Source of the DNA: Phlebotomus papatasi
Taxonomy: Eukaryota; Arthropoda; Insecta; Diptera; Psychodidae
Assembly (NCBI RefSeq): GCF_024763615.1
Contig: NC_077224.1
Coordinates: 75,836,712-75,900,711 of the forward strand
Direction: 5' to 3'
DNA length: 64,000 nucleotides
This document shows positions 42,564-54,539 of this stretch, one piece after another (the stretch's first letter is position 1; each line of letters begins with the position of its first letter). The notes beneath the pieces were generated by a model. The model did not search any database. It saw only the letters and a program-made list of their open reading frames with translations, and had not been told where the DNA came from. The translations under genes and the position numbers were made by a program.

Positions 42564-43455
42564 TTCATCATCATCATCATTTTCAACCGCTTATCTGCGG
42601 CTTATCCTTATTGAAGACGTGAGCCCATGAAATCCAGTTTATAAGCCCACGCCTGTCGATCCTCCGCCACTTCAAAAATATATTCGGGTTTGATCTTAAG
42701 GCACTCTAAGGAAAGATTCTAAATTTGATACAGCCGTAGCTACCTTGTCCTAGGTCTCCTCTGGAGATCGACGCCTCCTTACAATGACTTGCATAGCTTT
42801 TTTAAGGAATATTTCTTTATTCATGAACTGAACATGATCATACCATCGAAGTTGTGATCTTTCGACCCAAAGACGCAACTCCTCAACTCTTAGCTCCTCA
42901 TGAACGGCCACATTCCTCACTCGATGTCGACGAACGATTCCCTTAACCGCTTGGAGGTAGCTCATTTAGGCAGATTGCACTCGCGATCTTATCGACGACT
43001 CAGAATATAAGTCGAACAACTGGATTTTGACAAAAATCGTTTTATTCGCTTTTTAGATACTTCTTTATACCCTCTACCTCCCCTGTGAATATTATACTAC
43101 AAAGATAATTGTTTTCCAAGTTATAGAGATTTTGAATCTCAAAAATCCTATACTCTGCATGAAAAACTCAGATTTAAATCGCTCTCCTGTAAAATTTGCC
43201 TACTGCGAGTTATTCGTTTCTTATTCTGAGCGATCGTTATACTCTCGGTCATTACCCAAATCTCATGACCATAGGTAAGAATATGAATGAACACAACTTT
43301 GAGAACCGATAATTTAGCTTAACGAATAAGCTAGGCCTTCCTCACCACGCTTCTGCCAAGCTCCCTCATGCCAAAGCTTGACCGATTCGTGACGAGGGTT
43401 CTGTGTCCATCTCACCATCACTCGTGAATAACACCCCGAGGAACGTGAGATAATT
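42564..43455 (-). pseudogene. Non-LTR retrotransposon (LINE), 3' end of reverse transcriptase
   Basis: Read on the minus strand from 43452, successive frames give LTFLGVLFTSDGEMDTE and SSRIGQALA, then MRELGRSVVRKA, AKLSVLKVVFIHILTYGHE and IWVMTESITIAQNKKR. After a non-matching stretch (about 43000-43190) comes RVRNVAVHEELRVEELRLWV then ERSQLRWYDHVQFMNK. These are blocks typical of the C-terminal part of LINE reverse transcriptases, where one expects 'LGV.FTSDG', 'LTYG.E.W' and 'SQLRWFGHV.RM'. Several stops and frameshifts show that it is dead. The 3' end, GATAAGCGGTTGAAAATGAT, runs into ATG repeats (42565-42580), a typical LINE tail. RTE- or Rex-like families are likely but not certain. Confidence 0.8.
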
Positions 43456-43459
43456 AATT

Positions 43460-46260
43460 TTTATCTAAATCTGAAGTCCTGTGCACAGTAGCGAACGGTT
43501 GAACATTAAAAATTAAGTGAAAAAAAAACATAACTACAAAATACTCGAATTCATGAGCATAATATTAATTTCATGAACTATTACAAGTTCGGGCATTTAG
43601 CAAAGCTAGGATGCTTTGCTATCATTTGTCTCTCTCATTCCTCCTAATTGATCACACATTTCACACTGTTAGTGGTTGGGTGGTTGGGTGACCACAGAGG
43701 ACTCAAACTACATTAGTTGAAAAGAGATGTTGAATTATAAAAAAAAGCGCCAAAGAAAATTGATACGCTCTCTCGTGCTGAAATGAACTGCGTGCTATTG
43801 AGATTGAGTGCAATGGTTAAAAAAAATCATGTTTCATGTGTATAAAATTCACTCAAGCACGTGAATTATAGAAATATTGCAGAAAATTTATATTAAAAAC
43901 GATTTAGTGAAACTTTTTTCCATCTTTCAATCTCATTGGAATGTTTTATTTTCTTCATGAGTAGTGCTGAAAATGAAACACACGACTTTGTAAATATAGA
44001 ATTTTCATATACGTAAAATGTAATAAGATGGAAATATATATATTTCTTGTGGTATACTCCCATCATTGGGAAAATTTACAAGTGATTTGAGATGAACAAT
44101 TTCCGATTGTAATTAATTTTCATGCTCTTTTACTTAGGAGACACATATACTCAAAAAAGGGTAGTATAGATGGCATGAGAAAATGACGAGAAAGGAAGTT
44201 ACTTTATTATTTCAATTTTCCTCCTTTTACACAACGCATTTCAACCCTCACTAAATTAATTTAACGTGTTTCCGCACCCTTTCAAGATGAAGAGACCTCT
44301 CTTTTCCTAACCCCCATTTCTCCCAGCAATATCATACACATAGCATGGAATGTTCATTTGATGAAAACCATAGACAAGCATAAATTCGCTATTTATGTAT
44401 ATACATCAAAATTTAATTTTCATACCAAATGGAAAGTGGAATAAAATTTGCTAGGGATTCACTTGGATGTTCCATTGTTTCTCAACTATCAATCATTTTA
44501 ATTCCACTTTCAACATTCATCTGTATATCATCGAATCATTAAATCAATTTAAAACCTCCCCCCAAAAATATCCTTCCTGATCCAGAGTATTTCGATTTGA
44601 AACTATATGAGAGACCCAGGACAAAAAAAGGTTTTTATGCCAATCTTTTTTCTTTTTTTTTTTTGTAAGAGCAAATGACCATCATCTCTGCACCATCTAA
44701 TGAACACAAATATAGGCCATTTATTTCAACATTCCACCCGCTAGAGTATATGTATACACAAAAAGCGTAATAAAATCTGTATAGAATAAATCTCAGCATA
44801 GCATTGCTTTATGTGAGACATTTGTGCATTCGACATTTTTAAAATCATTTGCATTTTATTGCAAATGCACGCGATTTTTCCGCCCTGGAATGGAGAATGG
44901 GTACAGAAAAAGACGAATTCTTCAACAGCTGACGACACCGAATGGGTGGAAATTGAAAAATTTTTACCAATTTTTCAATTTAATTCTATATGTAGGGATT
45001 TTTCATTTTGTCCCACATTGAACCCTTCTCCCCTTGCCCACCTACAATATCACCTCCCCCACAATTGCCCATAAATCACAATAATACAATTGAGTCCTCA
45101 TGTTATTGTTGAAATCAAGTGGAGACGCCGGGTGATGACCAGGCGCCCCCATCAGCTGAGCTTGCAATAATTCACAATAAATTTATATCTGCATCGCAAC
45201 ACATGAAAGTCACTCCAAGGGGTTTTCACGCTTCATGGAATCACTGATTGTTTTTTTTTCGTTACACTTGAACTTTGTTGTTATGTAAAGATGTGCGAGA
45301 GTAAAAAAAGAAAGGAATATAATTGCACAGTTCAGTAAAACTTATTGACAAGATTTTTTTTTACATAATAATCTTGCCAAGAAGAATCACCCATCTAACC
45401 GGTGTTCCTGGATTTTTTTCTCACCACAAAAATAATGATATTCTTATTGGAATTCCCGTGCATATCAATCAAAGTATATTATATGAATTTAATTCCCAGA
45501 AGTAGCACTCACTGTAAATAAATTTTAAATTACAATATATTTTATTCTCTATTTCACTCATGAATTGAACTGTTACAAATGCCAAAAGCTTGCCAAAAAG
45601 TTTTATGGAATCACTAAATAAAAAAAAATCCTTTGTGAAAACACTTGATTTAGTGTAGCGTATATTGAACAATAAACACTGACATAAACTCATCAACTGA
45701 CAGGTTTATAGATTATCCAATTGTTTTTTTTTTGTGGAATAAAATTTTTTAATCTCTAGATATAATATGAGTTTGTAAATTTTGTTAAATCCCTCTCAAT
45801 ATCAGTCAATGTGAATTTCAGAAAAAAAGTATCATGAGGTTAATCACTTATCATTTTGGACGTGGATTTAATAGTTTGATATTATCGATCATTCAATTTT
45901 ATCAAAATATGAAGATTTTTTTTATAGAGAATGAAGCACCTGAATTAATTGAAAAATAATATTATATATTCACAAGAACGAAAAGTAAGCAATTATGGAC
46001 TGCATCATCTAAATACCCCTACACATTGGGAACAATTTTCATCAAGAATTGCTTTTTAAGGAGATCATCTATGCTGCTGTAGCGGGAATAAGTGTTACGG
46101 TTCTGTCAAAAATATGTTTTTGAGGAAAATTACTCTTAGTATGAAGAGTCCTTAAAATACAAAAAACGATACCTTTTAACGTTTGGTATTTAGACCAGCA
46201 ATGGCTGTTGCACATCACATCACTAAGAAAAAACCTGTAGAACTGAAGCAACACTATTAC
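43460..46260. other. Single-copy-looking DNA, no supported gene
   Basis: About 2.8 kb without clear element ends. Several short open frames around 44741-45074 overlap on both strands without any motif. A low-grade match to the TGGCATCTA..GAGCAATTTT MITE family lies around 46010-46150. Single-copy status is an impression, not a measurement. Confidence 0.3.
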
Positions 46261-46261
46261 C

Positions 46262-46630
46262 GACTTAAATTAACTCGAAGAATATCGATGTAGTTACTCT
46301 TTTTCGTTGTACATTTTAAAATTTGATCTCGACTGAAGTATGCTTGAGAGTTTTCGATTTAAGAATATACTTCAGTCAAGATGATTCTCGTTTGACAAAA
46401 TTCATATGAGACATCAAATAGAAATATGCCTAAAAGTCTCTCACGAAGACATCTGTAGTGCATCATATGCGAGTATCTCACAACAATGAGACCCCAGGAT
46501 CAAAAAATAAATAAAAGAAAATAAAAAAATAAACATAAAATGCAAAATTACGATTTGAAAGGGTTATTTTAACTCTTAAAAAAGAGTTATTACCACTAAT
46601 TTTATGAAAATTTTAGGGCAAAAATAATAA
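46262..46630. repeat. Fragment related to the middle nested element at 57.5 kb
   Basis: 'CGATGTAGTTACTCTTTTTC', 'TCGACTGAAGTATGCTT', 'GAATATACTTCAGTCAAGAT' and 'TAGAAATATGCCTAA' occur in the same order at 57610-57850. Both contain a hairpin-forming pair, TGACTGAAGTATATTC-like sequence and its complement, about 35 bases apart. The outer end ACACTAAGAAAA is absent here, so the copy is truncated. Confidence 0.55.
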
Positions 46631-46898
46631 GAATTAGAAAAAGCAAAGGCATAAACAACGAACATAAAATCGTTTCGTTTCATTTATATAGAAATCGTTA
46701 AATTTCCAACAACATTATATTGTCATCAGGTTGTAAGTAATATATACAATGCGACACCAATAGTGTCAATCTTCAGTAGTGTTTTTTTTTCTTAAATATT
46801 AAAACAGGGATGACAAAGCGTTCCAGGCCTTGCGAAGTGCTCGAACTCGTGACTTTAATGCTATACCTCAAAAACACTTTCACATCATTTATCATTTA

Positions 46899-47384
46899 GG
46901 GTAAATTAAGCTAATTCAAAACCTGCTCCAAATGGAAATTTTTCGCTATTCCAAATGGAAACGTCACTGTTTTCATGATAAATACAGTACTAAATTATTA
47001 TGTTTATATATTTTCCATAACACAGTTTCATTATCTCAGGATTATCACAGTTTCATTTTATTACTCAGGAGCAACTCAACAAGGTTTTGGAAGCCTTTCG
47101 TCGCGGTTTCACTTACACTGTTTGTTTACAATTAGAAATTTTACCTTGTCTCCATTTGGATTAATATGCTTCCAATATAGAAGCATTTTACGCTCGCGTA
47201 TTTTTCTTATATTTAAGAAGTTTTCAAATTATATCTTAAGACTTTTCACTTAAACAGAAACATTCTAGAAGAGTCAAGGAGCAAATTTATGTAATTCTTT
47301 TCAGAAAAAATATGAACTTAATGTATTGAATCTTCTGTCAAAGTTAAAGCGTCTGGAAATGGTTTCGAATTAGGACATTTACCC
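46899..47384. mobile_element. GGGTAAATTAAGC-family element, copy 2 (internally deleted)
   Basis: The ends match 18222-19079 (GGGTAAATTAAGCTAATTCA; right end TTAGGACATTTACCC), with TA on both sides (46897-46898, 47385-47386). About 370 bp of the interior is missing. 'TTATCTCAGGATTATCACAG' then 'TTACTCAGGAGCAACT' marks the junction region, with a small local duplication of CACAGTTTCATT. Confidence 0.85.
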
Positions 47385-47387
47385 TAC

Positions 47388-47935
47388 CGATTCTCAACCG
47401 ATTTGAATTTGAACCAATTCATAAATCACTGAAAGCATTGCGCAAAGTAGTTTTAAGAGTAATAGAATTGATTTTCGGACAAAAATTACTTATCGGTTCA
47501 TAACCGGTTCATTACCGGCTCATAACCGATTTATAAATCCCTCGAAACATTTCCCAAAATACCTTAGGAGTAATAACATAGATGATTGGAATCGATTCAG
47601 GCTTCTCAAGAATTCCAAGATCTTTCCAACGAGTCCAAATTATACTATTTGGTTGAAAAACACGCTCTCTAAAGCTTTTTAAAACTTTGACCTTGAAAAC
47701 CGTTATTAGGAATAATTCAACGGTATTATCGTATGTGGACGAAATCCCAAAAAAAATTTTTTTTTGGTGTGGAAGGGTAGTGGAGGGTCAGGTTAATGGT
47801 CTCAGGGTGAACTTATAGGAGGTCCCCGAAAAGGCCCAGGTCTGCAGTCTTCACCTCTAACCATTTGGACTCTAGTCGTGGTAATGGTCGAACGCACAAA
47901 TGGACAGACACACAGACAAACAACATGATGTCAAA
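47388..47935 (-). repeat. Dispersed repeats (two types), copy 2 in reverse
   Basis: The stretch 47390-47640 matches 3330-3680 in reverse (TCATAACCGGTTCATTACCG, CCTTAGGAGTAAT). The stretch 47690-47935 matches 2700-3330 in reverse (complement phrases of AGGTTTTGACC, 'CTAACCATTTGGACTCTAG', 'GACAGACACACAGACAAACA'). The same two repeat types are neighbours in both places, in the same relative order, so they probably belong to one element longer than 1 kb. Its class is unknown. Confidence 0.5.
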
Positions 47936-47939
47936 AAAA

Positions 47940-50305
47940 AACTGAAACTTGAGTTTTCTAAAATTCTACCAAATTACAACCCCTTGGGGGGTTAGGAATC
48001 GAAATATATACATAACTCAAAATCGAGAAATTATATATTGTCCTCTTTATGGAGTTCGAGCAGTAACAGGCAATTTTTAAGACAAATGGAGTTAAATTTA
48101 TTAGGCAGACTTGAGTCTGAAATTAGGATATAAGATTTTTGCACTTCAAATTTCATAAATTTGTCCTAAAGTGCCCTTGATGCCCCAGCTTCCTTTATAC
48201 AAATCTGTACACAATATATTCGTATAAACATTTTGTAACATAGAGAAAATCAATGGAAAATTGCAGAGAATTTTAATAAAATATAACCTTTTTGGTCGTG
48301 ATGATGGATATTCTACTGACTTAGCAATTCATCCATGAAAATGTGCCTAATAGCAGGTGTCATGTACTGGCATTAGTGAACCCATCAATTTGCAGACGTC
48401 CTCATTTGTAAATATGGGAAACCCCTCTGGGTCAAATGTACGATTCAATGGCACAAAATCGGAAGTGATTTGACTGTATATTAGTTTACTGATTACTAGT
48501 GACATATAATCAGTGATATATATATATATGCTTGATTGTCCATCCTATTCTTTCCGCTTGTCCAAAACTCTCACTCTCTCATTCCCCGAAAACACAATAA
48601 AAATGCCTCTCATGTGAAACGTGATGACTTTCCGTTATCATTATATTGTGAAAAATCATTCAATATAGCACATATTGAGAAAAGACACGCTACACTGTGT
48701 CGCAATTTAATACAAATTATTATTTATGGCATTTTGGATGTAGGAGAAAAATAGACACTGAAATAGACAAAAGAGTCGAGTCACATGGAAAATAATTTTG
48801 CAGAGAGTATAAGAAGAAAAAACACTTGAAAAGTTTTTCCGTTTCGCATCACAAAAATTCAATTTCCTCCCTATTACATGTTGTCAATTTTATTGGTTAT
48901 TTTTAGAAAGGATCCCTATAAACATGAAAAGGAGAAAACAGAAAATTTCTACAAAAGTGAAAATGATGACTGAGAAAATTCCTTTGAAAAGCCATTTTGT
49001 CTCCCATTTAACTTAATGATTTTCACCCTCTTTCTCCCTGCTTTCCGGCTAATTAACATTTTCATTTGAGAGTCATATAACGGAAGTTTGTTGAAGTTTT
49101 ATTTTATGTTCTTTTTTTTCTTCCTCCTGAAATGGATTGGTCAATTTTACCAGAAATTCCAAATAAAATTCACCCATTAGTCCAGGTACAATACAGAAAA
49201 TCATTAAAATAGCAATAACACTCAACACTTGGGGCTCAGGCAAATAAACCCAATTGTAAATGTACAGTGTGTCCCAATCTTATCAGAAGTTATAGGATTT
49301 TCACCCTAATACTATTTCAATTGTTATTATTATTTTATTTCAGAGCAAACTGTAGTTTATAAAATTTAATATCAAAATGTTCTTATCGCATAAAAGCAAT
49401 TTGAAAAGAAATTAATAACAATTTCTATGAACTTAATATCTTGTTCAATAGACAGATCTTTTATCTTTTTATGGTAATGTTCTGATAAGGAAGAAAACTT
49501 AATATTAAATTTGAAAGAAGCTATACATAATATGAGATATTCTGTCAAATTATGTACTAAAATTGTTGAAACAAAAGCTTTATATCTCATCCAACTGCAA
49601 ATATTGCCAGTGACTGCAATGGAGAAGTTTTATATGAAAAATTTTGTGTGAGACTTTCAGCCATTGTTTCTGGTACACATAGACTATTTTGCGTCTTTAG
49701 AACCATGGCTTAATTAGCTTCTCGAAAAACTGTTGATTAAGAAATATGCAAAAAAAAACATTCTTTTATAAGTCAATCATTAATTTTTCAATTAGTAAAT
49801 TTTAAGTCACAAGTTGCACACGCAAACACAAGTAACTAAATTTATTAAACTTCTTCATTATCATACGTTAACAAGACTCTATAGTATAGGTTATGCAAAA
49901 TGCTTCAAGAATTCGTCATAATTTAACAATAACGAGCATACTGGCAATTAAAATGTTCTGCATGAAATTTCGGGTTTAGCATTGAGACGTTGATTTTTGC
50001 TTATGTTTATTCGAAATGTTGAAGATATAGTTACGCAAATTTTATTCCTAAAATCCTTTACATATATAAATATAAATATAAATATGTAATTTTTCAAAAA
50101 TCTGTTTTATTTGTTAAAAGCTTGTAATACGGCTAGAGACGAAACGGTAAGATATATTGACTTCCAGTCTTCGACGATCCCCCATAAGCCAATATTATCT
50201 TAAGACAGTCTAGTCTTTTATCCGCCCCCCTCACCCACCTCCCGGACTGCATCGGACTCAATCGGTAATTAATCGGTAATGTACGCGTAAATGTTATACC
50301 TTTCT
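47940..50305. other. Mostly single-copy-looking DNA, no supported gene
   Basis: At 48178-48200 the phrase TGATGCCCCAGCTTCCTTTA may be an isolated worn end of the GGGGAGACTGGGG type. No exon or paired element ends were recognised in the rest. Confidence 0.3.
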
Positions 50306-50416
50306 CGAAATTAGGGGAGACCGGGGTAGATTAGCTACCAAATGAAACTTTTCATTACGTATAATTTGTAAAAAAATATTTTTGTATGAGGCTGATAAAT
50401 ATTTCAATGAATAATA

Positions 50417-51385
50417 GTGTAAATTAAGCTAATTCAAAACCTGCTCCAAATGGAAATTTTTCGCTATTCCAAATGGAAACGTCATTGTTTTCATGATAAA
50501 TACAGTACTAAATTACTATATTCATATATTTTCTATACCACAGTTGCATTATTTAGTTAATTTTACTCCAATTAAAGCGAAAATCCATTCATATTCACAA
50601 ATTTTAACTTGTTATTTCCTCAGAAAAAAATAAAAGTGTACCTTTACACCATCGAATTTTTCATCGATCGACCGTGTTTTCCAATGAAAAACGCAATAAG
50701 GTGACTGTTGTTTATTCGTTTTGTTTAACATTTATGTCATATTTCTGGCTAAATTTAGTTAAATTAAGTGCTAATTTTTATTGCTAACGGTACGTGAAGT
50801 TTTCAAATGAAATAATTACCTATTTCATAAACAAAAAGGGTTTTTCTGAAGTGTCTGCAAATGCTTCAATAAGAAACCCCGGAAATGATTTTTTTGGAGA
50901 GATTTTAGATAGATAGATAGATAGATAGATATGTTTGTTTCATGTCAAAAGAATATACATTCTGTAACTGACTATATAAATTTTAGTTTTCACTTAATTC
51001 TAAATTGAGTTTCTTATTTTTCTAAAGGGGAAAGGAAAATAGACCAGGAATAAGAGCAAATCCTGCACTCAGGAGCAACTGAACAAGGTTTTGGAAGCTT
51101 TCCGTCGCGGTTTCACTTACACTGTTTGTCTCCAATTAGAAACTTTCCCTTGACTCCATTTGGATTAATTTGTTTCCAATAGAAGCATTTTATTCTCGCG
51201 TATTTTTCTTGTATTTAAGAAGTTTTCAAATTTTATTTAAAGAATTTTCACTAAACAGTAACATTCTAGAAGAGTCAAGGAGCAAATTTATGTAATTCTC
51301 TTCAGAAAAAATATGAACTTAATGTGTTGAATCTTCTGTCAAAGTTAAAGCATCTGGAAATGGTTTTGAAATAGGACAATTACCC
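50417..51385. mobile_element. GGGTAAATTAAGC-family element, copy 3 (nested)
   Basis: The left end GTGTAAATTAAGCTAATTCA has one change from the family start; the right end is TAGGACAATTACCC. TA flanks both (50415-50416, 51386-51387). It is longer than copy 1 because of an insertion of about 100 bp starting at an AGAT microsatellite (50907-50930). It interrupts the element at 50314-51492. Confidence 0.85.
50907..50930. repeat. (AGAT)n microsatellite
   Basis: Six tandem AGAT units inside the copy at 50417-51385. The other copies of that element lack it, so it arose after insertion of the element. Confidence 0.9.
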
Positions 51386-51494
51386 TAAGGGAAGTATATA
51401 TTTAGAATAAAGAGTGGTTTCCTCAATATTCCTTCGAAGGCAAACTATAAGATACTAATACTATACGTAGCTAATTCTGACCCGGTTTCCCCTA

Positions 51495-53050
51495 ACTTTT
51501 TTATTTGTCCGTATGCGATTTACTCATTCTTAAAATATTCTAAAATGTGCTTTCTTAACCAAGTTTTTATTTCAGAATGTTTTTCTATTTATGAATCAAT
51601 TTAATCGATAGTAAAGAGGTATGCACCCAAAAAGCATACGAAAAGATAGTACACACACAGCTTTTTGTCGTGAATTCGAGCAATCCGCTAAGCTGGGACT
51701 CTTTGCCATCTTTTTTTAAATAAAAAATTTCATGTAGAGCCAACAAAACTGGTCTACCCTGTTATTTGTGAAGCTCCCACAAACCAACCCCAATAATATG
51801 CAAATTTTTATTACAATATTTGCAATTGTAGACAATGACAAACCCCAAATGTTAATAAAGTAAAAGATATACACATTATGATCTTTTTCTTTCTCTTTTC
51901 CTCGCATCACCAATGCAAACAAACCGAAAAAAGATCATGGATGTAAGAGAGATAAAAATTAAATCGTGACATTGTCAAGTGGGTCACATTTTAATTTGTA
52001 CAAAATAAAAGTCCTCATGTCTGTGTCTTCTGCAGCAATTTGAAGACTTGCTTGGCAAATTGCAATGAAACAAAAAGAATTGGAGGCATACAGGGAGAAA
52101 GACTCGCGAAGACATATTTCTTTGTTTCTGGTTTCCACAATTTCTCGCAATTCTTCTCATTTCCGTTTTTTGTCAATGTCCAAATTGCCAGTGAAATTTT
52201 ATTTTGAAGCCTTAATTGAAAATAATCATAGATTTAATTTGATTTGTGAAACTTCAAGCAAATATCAAAGAAAATTCGAGGAAAAAAAATTGCCGACAGA
52301 TTCGGTAACATTATTAGATATGCTCAGAAAAAAGGGAGGCATGAGTGCTGTGAAAGATTATTTGATTAGATTTTAATGCATCAATCCATTAAGATTTCAA
52401 ATAAAACACAAAATATAGCGTGCCATAAAAAAATAATAATAAAGCATTCTCTCCTTACTCAGACGATATTCCCTTGCCAAAATTTTTAGGAGATTAAACT
52501 CATAAAAAAAAAGTTTAAATTTTGTATTAATAAATCCCCACTTTCAGCACTGTCTTGAGCGCTTGAATTAAACATTTACTTAAGGTATATTTATATATCT
52601 TTCGCTGAATCTTCTTCTCTCTCAGACATCAACTCAAATTCTGGAAATATTTCTACCATTTAGCACCCGCACCAGATCTTGCTCAAGAATTTATCATTGA
52701 AGTTTCACAACAATTAATAAACAAGCAATAAAATGAGATGATGGAAGGTAAAAGCTTTGAGAAGTTTCAACAGATGAACAGTATGTGTAGAAAAAAATTC
52801 CATCATAAATCACGCCTCTCTCTTTGTCAACAAACACATTCAGGAAGTTACTTTGCGATACCTAGTAAGCATCTCAGAAATGGCTAGAATTGCTAGAATA
52901 CTTCACAACTCTATAGAATTTCTTTACACGTAAAGGAAATGTTTTCTTTGAATTCTTAAGACGTTCAGGACATTGACTACATTTTACACGTGTCAATGAA
53001 CGAATTTCCAATAAAAGCTGTACGAAGGACATACACAAAATCCTTCTTCG
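51495..53050. other. Mixed DNA; unassigned 103-codon open frame
   Basis: The stretch 51610-51720 resembles 4025-4135. The plus-strand frame 52065-52376 starts MKQKELEAYREKD, ends MSAVKDYLIRF, and includes a lysine-rich middle. It has no recognised motif, no upstream promoter signal and no splice context. I would not call it a gene without transcript support. Confidence 0.25.
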
Positions 53051-53104
53051 GATATAGGGGAATATGGGGCAAAATGTGACACATTGAAAGCCGACAAGTC
53101 GCAA

Positions 53105-53300
53105 GAGCTGCATAACGGCTCTACAGGCCAAACGGTTAGAGATACGACTTGCGGTCGGGATTTTCGAGTATCAAAACCATGTTTTTTGGACTTCTCAGAA
53201 GAATGTCGTACAATTTTTTTTGGACAGATTTCAGAGGCCACCTAGACGAACATTTCGCCCATACGAAAACACCGTTGAATTATTTCTATAATAACGGTTT
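53105..53300 (+). repeat. Dispersed repeat (GCCAAACGGTTAGAG), copy 3
   Basis: The phrases GGCCAAACGGTTAGAGATAC, ACCATGTTTTTTGGAC, CCACCTAGACGAACATTTCG and GTTGAATTATTTC follow the same order as in 2700-3330. It is shorter, with no Foldback-like insertion. Confidence 0.5.
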
Positions 53301-53525
53301 TCTAAAATCACATGACCAATAGGAGTAGAACGTGAAAATTATTAAGGAAAATTCATCTTTAATTCACCTTTTCTGCCAGAACTCCTAATAGCAGCTTTTA
53401 GAAAATTACCTTATGCATTTCCTTCTAAATTTATATAAATTACCCTTTGCCCTATAATTTACACATGGATTTTAACAAAATAAACTTTCAAAAATGTTTC
53501 GTAAAAAATAAAATCATTCGAAATA

Positions 53526-53663
53526 ATGGTGTCTATACACTAAGAGCAATTTTCGTCAAAAATTGTCTTTTTTTTTAAAAATTCTGACGTTTCTGCAAGG
53601 ATAGGGAAAATTTTCTTTAAAAGGGCATTTTTTAAAGAAATTTCTCCTAGTGTGTAGAGGCCA
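53526..53663. mobile_element. TGGTGTCTATACACTAAGAG mini-element
   Basis: An inverted repeat of about 138 bp: the left end TGGTGTCTATACACTAAGAG, then CAATTTTCGTCAAAAATTG; the right end is the complement of ATGGCCTCTACACACTAGGA. It is related by its ends to 35381-36033. It is nested within 53057-53799. Confidence 0.55.
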
Positions 53664-54162
53664 TAAAGGAAAATAATCTTGCAACAAAGTTGTAGATTGG
53701 TAAATTCATTGCAAGAATGTACGATTAGAAATCTCTCAAGTTTTATAGCAGCTCGTTTACAAAATAAAAAATCCAATGATATTTTACCCCACATTCCCCT
53801 AATACTGCAAAGTTTAAAGGTGTGACAATTTAAAGTAGTGATTTATAGTTGACGGAATCATTTATAACCGAATAAATTTTTTGTTGCAAATTTTAGCACT
53901 GAGTAGCTAATCAATTAAGACTAGCTAAGGTAATAAATTACATCAGAACATGCTCTCAAATTAATCATTTCTCTAAAGTGAATTAAAATCGATATGACTC
54001 ATTAGTCGCCTAACGTATTGTTGCAAGCAATGAAAAATTATTTTGACAGGCCGTATGTTGGTAACATGGTGGTATTTTTCACTAAAGAAAAATCATGTAT
54101 TAAAATTATTTAAATACAAGAAAATCTAAATAATAAAAAAAAATATATTTAAAAAAATTGCT

Positions 54163-54536
54163 ACACAGAAAAAAATATTTTGTAAAATTGTTCGTTAATG
54201 TTTGTGAACTATTACTGAGAACTTACAAAATGCTTGAAAATCGTACAGCAAACAAGAAAGTTTGTAAAAGTTTGTACTTCTTCACAAATAGTTTTCATGA
54301 CATGATCACTAAAAAACATTTTTATCATGTTCGTAAATTTAAAAAATTGTTCGTAAAATCTTGTCGTTTGTTCGTAAAGTTTTGTCACACAATGAAAAAT
54401 GTACGAATAAATGCTTGTAAAGAAACAAAAAATGCTCGTAAACTGCTCAAGTTACTAACAATGCAAGCATTTCGTAAGTCCCCTGTCGAATTTAACAAAT
54501 ATTTGCGAACAATATTATGAAATATTTTTTCTGTGT
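54163..54536. mobile_element. Palindromic TTACGAACA-motif element, copy 2
   Basis: The ends ACACAGAAAAAAATATTTTG and the complement of AAATATTTTTTCTGTGT match those of 35456-35973. The arms contain TTCGTAAA and TTTGTAAA repeats but are more diverged and shorter (374 bp in all). The long plus-strand open frame through it follows from the repeat structure. Confidence 0.75.
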
Positions 54537-54539
54537 ACT

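Larger units (their letters stand above)
50314..51492. mobile_element. GGGGAGACCGGGG-family element hosting a nested element
   Basis: The left end GGGGAGACCGGGGTAGATTA pairs with the right end, complement of GCTAATTCTGACCCGGTTTC then CCC. TA lies on both sides (50312-50313, 51493-51494). Removing the insertion at 50417-51385 leaves about 210 bp. 'CTGATAAATATTTCAATGAA' and 'TTTCCTCAATATTCCTTC' on either side of the insertion have colinear matches at 22825-22910, which confirms the reconstruction of the host. Confidence 0.75.
53057..53799. mobile_element. GGGGAATATGGGGCAAA element hosting two other repeats
   Basis: The ends GGGGAATATGGGGCAAAATG and the complement of TTTTACCCCACATTCCCC are flanked by TA (53055-53056, 53800-53801). 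Inside lie a dispersed repeat (about 53105-53300) and a small inverted-repeat element (53526-53663). The remainder ('TTGCAACAAAGTTGTAGATT' and 'TAAATTCATTGCAAGAATG') resembles interiors of the GGGGAGACTGGGG group. Confidence 0.65.

Noticed and set aside
52065..52376. A 103-codon plus-strand frame considered as a gene
   Set aside because: No motif, promoter or splice context that I can support; the length is possible by chance in this much sequence.
54158..54520. A 120-codon frame rich in Lys, Phe and Cys
   Set aside because: Lies almost wholly within the palindromic repeat element; a by-product of its sequence.
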